A stretch of DNA of 5,031 nucleotides, taken from NCBI GenBank assembly GCA_031277995.1, contig JAITLH010000296.1:1-5031 (forward strand), written 5' to 3'. Shown piece by piece: positions 1-4,944 of this stretch. How positions within the stretch are numbered: position 1 is the first letter of the stretch; each line of letters starts with the position of its first letter. Source of the stretch: Deltaproteobacteria bacterium (GTDB lineage Bacteria; Desulfobacterota; Desulfarculia; Adiutricales; Adiutricaceae). Made by a program: the position numbers and the translations under genes. The notes below the pieces were generated by a model. That model was not told where the DNA came from and ran no database searches. It saw only the letters and a list, made by a program, of their open reading frames with translations.

Positions 1-1155
1 GACCGGGACCTATTGGCCGAGTTTAGGGCCCGGGAACTTTTTTGGCCGCCGGATCCCGGGGAGACCAGCGCCACCTTTGGGGGCTTGGCCGCGACCAACG
101 CCGCCGGGCCCAATAGGGCCAAATTTGGGGCCACCGGGGCCCACGTGAAGGGGCTCGCGGTCATTTTAAAAGACGGCCTCGAGCGCGAGCTTGAAAGGGG
201 CCAATTCGTTTTTGGGCCCCGGGGTTTGCCCTTACCCTTTGGGGGGTTTTTGGATGCCGAGCCGGGCCATTTGGGCCTGCCCCCGGGGGCGGATCTTTTG
301 GACCTTCTTATCGGCGGCCAGGGCATGTACGGCTACGTTTCGGGCCTTTGGCTGGGCCTAAAAAAAGCCCCCAAAAGCGTCTGGGCCCTGGTTTTTTTTC
401 TGGACGACGAAAAAAAAGCCGCCCATTTAATCGAAAAAACCCTGGCCGACGATTTGGCCGCCTTGGTTAGTTTGGACTTTTTGGACGCGGCCTCGCTGGG
501 GGTCATCGCCGAGCTGGGTAAATCGGCCAAAAAACTAAGCCAGATACCCCAAACCCCGGCCGGGGCCAAGGCGGCGGTCATGGTGGAACTCATGGCCGAG
601 GGGGAGTATTTAATCGAAAAAGACTCGGGGAAAATACTCGAGAACTGTCAGGAGGTTGGCGGCGACCCGGACGCGTCCTGGGCCCTGGTGGGATCGGAAG
701 CGGAAAAGGCCCGGATCTTTAGGCACGCGGTGCCCGAGGGTCTGGGCGGAAAAATCGACGCCATCAGGGCCGGCGGCTATTTGGCCACCAAAACGGCCGG
801 CGATTTTACCCGCCCGGATCTTAGCTTTGGCCAAGCCCTGTTTGAATGCCGCCGGGACCTAAAGGAGGCCGCCCTAGAGGCCGCGATTTTTGGCCACGCC
901 CACTCCAGCCATTTGCACGTGAATTTTCTCCCCACCGACGGGGCCCAAACCAAAAGGGCCCTGGAGCTCATGGGACACTGGTTGGAACTGGCCAAAATGG
1001 CCGGGGGCGAACTGTTTTTTGAGCAGGGCGTGGGAAAACTCAAAAAGGAGCTTTTTCTGGCCCACGAAAGGCCCCAAAGAATTTTGGCCCTAAAAAAGGT
1101 CAAAAAAGCCCTGGACCCCCAAGGGCTTTTTAACCCCCACAACCTTTTCGACTAA
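1..1155 (+). CDS. FAD-linked oxidase, GlcD/D-lactate dehydrogenase type (5'-truncated by window edge)
   Basis: The reading frame is open from base 1, so the gene begins outside the window; 384 residues are visible and roughly 100 N-terminal residues of a normal GlcD-type protein are missing, including the first half of the FAD (PCMH-type) domain. The visible part opens with a WPPDPGE segment and GGLAATNAAGP (about residues 15-37), matching the YPPDPS...GGNxAxNAGGP FAD-binding region of the family. DLLIGGQGMYG (about 101-111) fits the end of the FAD domain, then comes the FAD_oxidase_C cap. The substrate/metal site is visible as GHAHSSHLHVN (His299, His306, Asn308) and FEQGVG (Glu341). The C-terminus ALDPQGLFNPHNLF is typical. 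The family oxidises 2-hydroxy acids such as lactate, glycolate or 2-hydroxyglutarate. Ten bases separate it from etfB, so EtfAB is the likely electron partner (inference). Odd: the usual EHG is EQG. No signal peptide can be judged and no membrane segment is seen; probably cytoplasmic. Substrate unknown. Confidence 0.92.
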   Translation, partial: DRDLLAEFRARELFWPPDPGETSATFGGLAATNAAGPNRAKFGATGAHVKGLAVILKDGLERELERGQFVFGPRGLPLPFGGFLDAEPGHLGLPPGADLLDLLIGGQGMYGYVSGLWLGLKKAPKSVWALVFFLDDEKKAAHLIEKTLADDLAALVSLDFLDAASLGVIAELGKSAKKLSQIPQTPAGAKAAVMVELMAEGEYLIEKDSGKILENCQEVGGDPDASWALVGSEAEKARIFRHAVPEGLGGKIDAIRAGGYLATKTAGDFTRPDLSFGQALFECRRDLKEAALEAAIFGHAHSSHLHVNFLPTDGAQTKRALELMGHWLELAKMAGGELFFEQGVGKLKKELFLAHERPQRILALKKVKKALDPQGLFNPHNLFD

Positions 1156-1165
1156 GCGTACGCCC

Positions 1166-2101
1166 ATGGCCCCTCCCCCCGACACGGCCCCAAAGGCCAA
1201 GGCGATTAGCCGCGAAAAAAACCGCGAAGCCCGATTGGCCCGGGAGCGGCAACTAAGCCTGGCCGTCTGCCTTAAACGGGTGCCGCCCAGCGTGGGCGCG
1301 CTAAGCGATCCCTTGAAGGGCTACGTTTTAAGGACCGGGCCGGGCCGTTTAAACCCCCCCGACGCTGCGGCCTTGGAGCTGGCCCTAAGGCTTAAAGACG
1401 AGTTTGGGGCCCGGGTGGACCTTTTTTCCATGGGGCCCAGCCAAGCCGAGGAGGTTTTAAGGGAGGCCTTAAGCCTCGGGGCCGATCGGGCCTTCCATTT
1501 GTGCGATCCCCTTTTGGCCGGCTCCGATTCCCTGGCCACGGCCCGGGCCCTGGTTAGGGCCCTGGATCTCGAGGGCCCCCACGACTTAATCCTCTGCGGC
1601 CCGGTCACGACCGATGGGGGGACCGGGCAGGTGGGGCCGGCCATGGCCGCCCTAATGGACTTTCCGTTTTTGGGCCGCGTTTGGGAGCTTTTGTCCTTGG
1701 AAGATCGGCTTTTGCGCGTGAGGCAGCTCTACCGCGACGAGCTTTTGGAGACCAAACTCACCCTCCCCTGCGTAATTTCCGTCTTGGGGGAAAAATTTGT
1801 CCCCAGGCTCCCCTCGGTTAGGGCCCGCTTGCGGCCCCGGCTAGTAAATAGGCTGACCCTTGAGGACTTAACCCGGGAGGCCCCCAAAAAAGGGCCTGGC
1901 CCAAAGGGACCTAGCCCAAAGGGCCCCAATCTTAAGGGCGCCAAGCTCCCCGGCCCGGCCGATTATTTCGGGGAAAGCGGCTCCCCCACCAAGATCCTCA
2001 AGTCACATAAGCCCAAAGGGCCGGACAAGGTCTTGGCCCGGCCCACCCCCGCCGCGGCCGCCCAGGTCATCATCGACGCGGCCAAAAAGGCCAAAACGTG
2101 A
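1166..2101 (+). CDS. etfB: Electron transfer flavoprotein subunit beta
   Basis: This is the beta subunit of the soluble EtfAB heterodimer, which binds a nucleotide cofactor (AMP, or a second FAD in bifurcating types) and carries electrons between flavoenzymes. The core starts at about residue 30 (LSLAVCLKRVP, like the usual MKIVVCIKQVP). It continues through SMGPSQAEEVLREALSLGAD (88-107), DLILCG and DGGTGQVGP (150-158, the nucleotide-binding loop), and LTLPCVISV. A C-terminal arm with GESGSPTK (269-276) is present; GSPT arms are common in anaerobic, bifurcating-type EtfB, so that class is plausible but unproven. At 311 residues it is longer than the usual 250-260. The excess comes from a charged, Pro-rich N-terminal extension of about 30 residues and a KGPxP repeat linker at 242-261. 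ATG 1166 lacks a clear Shine-Dalgarno sequence; translation may be coupled to the preceding gene. A TTG at 1235 would give a family-length N-terminus but has no better site. The stop overlaps the etfA start. Confidence 0.95.
   Translation: MAPPPDTAPKAKAISREKNREARLARERQLSLAVCLKRVPPSVGALSDPLKGYVLRTGPGRLNPPDAAALELALRLKDEFGARVDLFSMGPSQAEEVLREALSLGADRAFHLCDPLLAGSDSLATARALVRALDLEGPHDLILCGPVTTDGGTGQVGPAMAALMDFPFLGRVWELLSLEDRLLRVRQLYRDELLETKLTLPCVISVLGEKFVPRLPSVRARLRPRLVNRLTLEDLTREAPKKGPGPKGPSPKGPNLKGAKLPGPADYFGESGSPTKILKSHKPKGPDKVLARPTPAAAAQVIIDAAKKAKT
1889..1948 (+). repeat. In-frame 15-base tandem repeat within etfB
   Basis: Four consecutive 15-base units (1889-1903, 1904-1918, 1919-1933, 1934-1948) encode KGPGP, KGPSP, KGPNL and KGAKL. 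The first two are nearly identical in DNA and share a CCCA end; the last two are diverged. The unit length of five codons preserves the frame, so copy number can change without disrupting EtfB. It lies between the EtfB core and the C-terminal GSPTK arm and probably forms a flexible basic linker. Confidence 0.8.
2085..2090 (+). promoter_or_regulatory. Shine-Dalgarno-like site for etfA
   Basis: AAAAGG lies inside the last codons of etfB, 7 bases before the GTG start of etfA at 2098. It supports the GTG as the start and fits translational coupling through the GTGA overlap. Confidence 0.45.
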
Positions 2102-3108
2102 ACAAAGTCAATAAGGCCATATTGGTTTGGCTCGAGGTTAACCGGGGCAAACTGACCGCGATCTCAAGGAGCCTGGCCCGGGTCGGAAACGATCTGGCTA
2201 GGCAGGGTAACCATAAGCTCATCGGGGCCCTCATGGTCGGAAGCAAAACCATTCCGGCCCTAAACGCCTTGGGCGGCCTTAACCTTTCCAAGGTCTATAT
2301 TTTTAAAGGGCGCCCCAAAACGACCGCGGCCGAAAGGGCCGCGGCCTTACTGCGGGCGGCCAAACTCACCCGCCCGGAAATACTCCTGGTGGCCGCCGAC
2401 GAAAGGGGCCGGGAAATGGCCCCCATGGTCGCGGCCAAGCTGGGGACGGGGCTTACGGCCGACTGTACCTCGCTTAGGCTGGAAAAGGGCCTTTTGGTCC
2501 AAACCAGGCCGGCCTTTGGGGGCGATTTGATCGCCGAGATCGTGACCCCCACGGCTAGGCCCCAAATGGCCACGGTTCGGGTCTCGGGCCGAGCGCCCGG
2601 GGAGGCCGAAACCGGGGTCGTGGCCATCCACTCCCCCGACGAAATTCTCTTTCCGACCATGGAGATCGCCCCGGCCCCCGCGGTCATGGGCGATGCCAGA
2701 ATCCTTAAAAGGACCCCGATTTGCGTTGACGACGACTTGGAAAAAGCCAGCGTGGTCATAGCTTGCGGCCTGGGCCTGGGCGGCCCGGAGGGCGTGGCCA
2801 AGGCCAGGATTTTGGCCGAAAAACTCGGGGCTTCCCTGGGGGCCACCCGGGCCGCGGTCGATCGCGGCTATCTTCCCGCGGATAGGCAAATAGGCTTATC
2901 CGGCCGCGAGATTAGCCCTAATCTCTTAATTACCCTGGGCGTTTCGGGTTCGGTTCAGTTCATGGCCGGGGCGGCCGGCGCCAAGGACATCATCGCCGTC
3001 AATAACGATCCCTTGGCCCCCATCCTGGCCCTGGCCCGGGTGGGCCTGATACTCGATCTGGAGCGCTTGTGGCCGGAACTCGAGGAACGCCTGGGCACCC
3101 TAACCTAG
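2098..3108 (+). CDS. etfA: Electron transfer flavoprotein subunit alpha
   Basis: This is the alpha subunit of ETF, which binds the electron-shuttling FAD in its C-terminal domain. The 336-residue length is normal. The N-terminal domain begins AILVWLEVNRGKL, so the GTG start is right; there is no N-terminal ferredoxin domain like that of some bifurcating LctC-type subunits. TRPAFGG (136-142) and the following ARPQMATVR are typical of EtfA from anaerobes. The FAD domain runs from about residue 215: LGASLGATRAAVDRG (flavin-contacting Arg251), QIGLSG (Ser268, where human ETF has Thr266), GVSGSVQF and AVNNDPLAPI. Two positions differ from the common pattern: CGLGLGG replaces GRGxGG (Leu225), and VQF (Phe288) stands where many ETFs, including human (His286), have QH. 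These may shift the FAD potential (inference). Overlap of 4 bases with etfB argues for co-translation; EtfB and EtfA form a 1:1 dimer. Confidence 0.95.
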   Translation: MNKVNKAILVWLEVNRGKLTAISRSLARVGNDLARQGNHKLIGALMVGSKTIPALNALGGLNLSKVYIFKGRPKTTAAERAAALLRAAKLTRPEILLVAADERGREMAPMVAAKLGTGLTADCTSLRLEKGLLVQTRPAFGGDLIAEIVTPTARPQMATVRVSGRAPGEAETGVVAIHSPDEILFPTMEIAPAPAVMGDARILKRTPICVDDDLEKASVVIACGLGLGGPEGVAKARILAEKLGASLGATRAAVDRGYLPADRQIGLSGREISPNLLITLGVSGSVQFMAGAAGAKDIIAVNNDPLAPILALARVGLILDLERLWPELEERLGTLT

Positions 3109-3125
3109 AAAAAGGCGCGAACGGT

Positions 3126-3170
3126 AAGCCCCGGGGCCGCCAAAAAAATTTTTCCGGCGGCCCAAGGCTT
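3126..3170 (+). promoter_or_regulatory. Intergenic hairpin between etfA and the kinase gene
   Basis: A perfect 8-base-pair stem joins GGGCCGCC (3134-3141) to GGCGGCCC (3156-3163) across an A/T-rich loop (A7T5CC). Outside a small internal loop, AAGCC (3126-3130) pairs with GGCTT (3166-3170), making a 13-base-pair bipartite stem. No T-run follows, so it is not a classic intrinsic terminator. It ends 15 bases before the kinase ATG and could act as an mRNA-processing or stability element, or tune kinase expression relative to etfBA (inference). Confidence 0.5.
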
Positions 3171-3185
3171 CAAAACGGTGATGGC

Positions 3186-4616
3186 ATGGAATATTTAATT
3201 GGCGTGGACGGGGGCACCCAAAGCACCAAGGTCTTGATTTTCGACAAAACCGGCCAGGTCGTGGCCCAGGGCGCGGAACCGCTTAAGCCCTTGTCGCTTC
3301 CCAAGGAGGGGGTGGCCACGCATCCCGGGGACGATCTCTGGGATTCCTTGGCCGCGGCTTGCCAAAAAGCCCTGGCCGGGTTTAGCGGGAAACCCAGCGA
3401 GATCGTGGGCCTGGGGCTTTGCACCATCCGCTGTTGCCGGGCCTTACTTAAGGCCGATTTGAGTTTGGCCCAGCCGGTTTTGAGCTGGATGGATTTAAGG
3501 CTGGCCAGGCCCTATGAGCACGACGACCCCAATGTCTCTTACGTCACCACCACCACCGGCTACGTGGGCGCGAAACTGACCGGAAAAAAGCTCGACACCT
3601 GCGCCAACCTTTTGGGCGAATGGCCCATCGATTACGCGACCTGGGACTGGGCCACGGACAAGGAAACCTTCGAGCGCTTCCGGATCCCTCGGGCCATGCT
3701 TTTCGATTTGGTTAAACCCGGCGAACCAATCGGGAAAATCACCAAGGCCGCGGCCCAGGCCACGACCCTTCCGGAAGGGCTCCCGGTCTTTGCCACGGCC
3801 AGCGACAAGGCCGTGGAAGCCCTGGGCTGCGGGCCCCTGGGCCAAGGGACGGCCCTCCTTTCCCTGGGGACCTACGTTTGTTCCATGGTCGAGGGCTCGG
3901 ATTTTAGGCCCGATTCGGCGGCCCTTTTTACCAACATGGCTTCCCAACCCTTTAGGTTTTTGTACGAAAGCGGCGGCATCCGTAGGGGCATGTCGACGGT
4001 TAGCTGGGTTCGGGAAATCATGGGCCGGGACGCCGACCTAAAGGCCCAGTATCTGGGCCTAACCACCGACGGTTACCTAAACGTCCTGGCCGCGGACCTC
4101 CCGCCGGGTAGCGACGGGCTTTTGACCGTTCCCCAATGGCTGGCCCCGCCCTCGGCCTTATATAAAAGGGGCGTCATGTTGGGCTTTACCGGACGCCACA
4201 CGGCCGTGCACATGTATCGCTCCGTTATGGAGGCCATCGCCATGACCATGGGCGGACACCTTCGGGCCATGGTCAAAGAGCTTGACTTTAACCTCGAAAA
4301 CCTAATCGTTTCCGGGGGCGGCTCAAACGGCGACCTTTTCATGGGCATAATCGCCGACGTCATGGGCCTTCCCGCCACCCGGACGGAAATCAATAACGCC
4401 GTGGGCCTGGGCTCGGCCATCTGCGCGGCCGTGGGCGCCAAACTCTACGGTTCCTTTGAAAAGGCCATGCTCGCCATGGTTCGGCCCAAGGATACCTTTA
4501 AGCCCAACTTTAAAAACCACGCCTTTTACCAAAAACTTTACGACGAGGTCTATAGCCAGATAACCAAACACACCGACCCTATCCTAAAAAAGGCCTACCC
4601 TTTTTTTAACGGCTAA
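3186..4616 (+). CDS. ygcE: FGGY-family carbohydrate kinase, YgcE-like
   Basis: This is a 476-residue FGGY kinase that should transfer phosphate from ATP to a sugar, polyol or related alcohol in the cytoplasm. Visible motifs are the N-terminal phosphate loop LIGVDGGTQSTK (4-15), SWMD (100-103), TASDKAVEALG with the presumed catalytic base Asp207, SLGTY (226-230), the ATP-binding SGGGSNGDLFM (376-386) and NNAVGLGSA (403-411). Compared from memory with E. coli YgcE, the stretches IRCCRALLKAD (81-91), RPYEH, GEWPIDY-type and the C-terminal TKHTDxILKK are shared almost exactly, which sets it apart from xylulokinase, glycerol kinase and gluconate kinase. The physiological substrate of YgcE is unknown. 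The frame is open upstream to 3069, overlapping etfA, but that part is not family-like; ATG 3186 gives the canonical N-terminus, with a weak GGTGA 3 bases upstream. It is co-directional with etfBA after a 77-base spacer, probably the same operon. Confidence 0.94.
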   Translation: MEYLIGVDGGTQSTKVLIFDKTGQVVAQGAEPLKPLSLPKEGVATHPGDDLWDSLAAACQKALAGFSGKPSEIVGLGLCTIRCCRALLKADLSLAQPVLSWMDLRLARPYEHDDPNVSYVTTTTGYVGAKLTGKKLDTCANLLGEWPIDYATWDWATDKETFERFRIPRAMLFDLVKPGEPIGKITKAAAQATTLPEGLPVFATASDKAVEALGCGPLGQGTALLSLGTYVCSMVEGSDFRPDSAALFTNMASQPFRFLYESGGIRRGMSTVSWVREIMGRDADLKAQYLGLTTDGYLNVLAADLPPGSDGLLTVPQWLAPPSALYKRGVMLGFTGRHTAVHMYRSVMEAIAMTMGGHLRAMVKELDFNLENLIVSGGGSNGDLFMGIIADVMGLPATRTEINNAVGLGSAICAAVGAKLYGSFEKAMLAMVRPKDTFKPNFKNHAFYQKLYDEVYSQITKHTDPILKKAYPFFNG

Positions 4617-4657
4617 GGCCGTTACCGGCTTTTTCCCGCGAACGGCCAAAACCGGCC
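4607..4657 (+). promoter_or_regulatory. Competing hairpins at the kinase stop codon, possible weak terminator
   Basis: Several mutually exclusive stems overlap here. TAACGGC (4607-4613) pairs with GCCGTTA (4618-4624) with the stop codon in the TAAG loop. GCCG (4618-4621) pairs with CGGC (4626-4629) across TTAC and is followed directly by T5 (4630-4634), a minimal terminator shape. GGCCGTT (4617-4623) pairs with AACGGCC (4641-4647). Such arrangements can act as a 3'-end terminator or stability element; function is inferred. Confidence 0.4.
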
Positions 4658-4660
4658 GCG

Positions 4661-4781
4661 TCCCGGTTTTTTTTTGGAAACCGGGCCAGCCGGGTTTTCC
4701 GGTTATTTTTGGGAAACCAGGCCAGCCGGGTCCCGGTTTTTTTTGGGAAACCCGGCCAGCCGGGTTTCCCGGCGAGTTTTT
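4661..4781 (+). repeat. Tandem 34-36 base hairpin-forming repeat, three copies plus a partial
   Basis: Copies run 4661-4694 (34 bases), 4695-4730 (36) and 4731-4764 (34), with a partial fourth at 4765-4781. Each copy consists of a CCGG-type block, a T-rich run, GGGAAACC and the shared end GGCCAGCCGGG. Copies are diverged by a few bases, so this is not a recent perfect duplication. Each unit can fold: in copy 1, CCCGGTTT (4662-4669) pairs with AAACCGGG (4678-4685). There is no spacer between copies, no coding potential in a plausible frame, and no transposase or obvious target duplication. It may belong to a genome-wide intergenic palindromic family or be a multiplied terminator. Confidence 0.8.
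4745..4781 (+). terminator. Probable intrinsic terminator of the etf-kinase operon
   Basis: GGGAAACCCGGC (4745-4756) and GCCGGGTTTCCC (4759-4770) form a perfect 12-base-pair stem around a CA dinucleotide, so the real loop must open a terminal pair. T5 follows at 4777-4781 after six non-T bases (GGCGAG). The gap before the T-run is longer than in a textbook terminator, but the strength of the stem, its place after the last operon gene and the AT-rich DNA that follows favour termination of + strand transcripts. Confidence 0.55.
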
Positions 4782-4934
4782 AATCATTTACTTAGGAAAG
4801 GTAATTTTTTACTTTTTAGCGAATTATTAGCTTTTAAATTAAAATCTTAATGGTTTTTATTATTTTTACGTTTTGGGGCGAGAACGGTCCCAACGTTATC
4901 ACAGTCTTGGCCGCCCCCGGGGGTGGTTTTATTT
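4782..4934 (+). promoter_or_regulatory. AT-rich promoter/leader region of the downstream oxidase gene
   Basis: This is the non-coding part between the repeat array and the next gene. Bases 4782-4870 are strongly AT-rich, unlike the rest of the window; TATTAT at 4858-4863 is a possible -10 box, without a convincing -35. Bases 4868-4895 form an imperfect dyad: ACGTT (4868-4872), two unpaired T, GGG (4875-4877), then CCC (4889-4891) and AACGT (4892-4896). A G/C palindrome, CCCCCGGGGG (4914-4923), lies 11 bases before the GGTGA ribosome site and extends with G-U pairs in RNA. Promoter plus operator or leader hairpins is an inference; I see no known riboswitch and no gene here. Confidence 0.4.
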
Positions 4935-4942
4935 GGTGAGGG
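4935..4942 (+). promoter_or_regulatory. Ribosome binding site of the downstream oxidase gene
   Basis: GGTGAGGG lies just before ATG 4945; GGTGA ends 5 bases before the start codon. It is the clearest Shine-Dalgarno-like site in the window and supports the ATG as the true start. Confidence 0.55.
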
Positions 4943-4944
4943 AT

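Noticed and set aside
777..1142. Antisense frame of 121 codons opposite the first oxidase
   Set aside because: It is a shadow of the sense gene with no recognisable domain or ribosome site.
2098..2160. Ferredoxin domain at the EtfA N-terminus
   Set aside because: The protein begins directly with the ETF alpha domain and has no cysteine cluster of the CxxCxxC type.
2295..2889. Long antisense open frames opposite etfA (about 180 codons each)
   Set aside because: They lie opposite a well-supported gene, have biased low-complexity composition with many Ser, Pro, Gly and Arg residues, and show no family motif; GC-rich DNA produces such frames.
3069..3185. Upstream extension of the kinase frame, overlapping etfA
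   Set aside because: The extra 39 residues are Gly/Lys/Arg-rich and unlike FGGY kinases; the conserved N-terminus begins at ATG 3186.
3495..3947. Antisense frame of 150 codons opposite the kinase
   Set aside because: Gly/Pro/Arg-rich translation opposite conserved kinase motifs; no independent evidence of coding.
4155..4175. TATATAAAA-like stretch resembling a promoter -10 region
   Set aside because: It lies in the middle of the kinase coding region and reads as ordinary codons; no downstream gene starts nearby.
4661..4764. Possible CRISPR array
   Set aside because: Units are directly adjacent with no unique spacers of constant length and no cas genes; tandem palindromic repeats fit.
4584..4787. 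Antisense frame across the repeat array giving repeated GWPGF-type peptides
   Set aside because: The peptide repeat is the translation of the DNA repeat; no ribosome site or conserved domain, and hairpins explain the DNA better.
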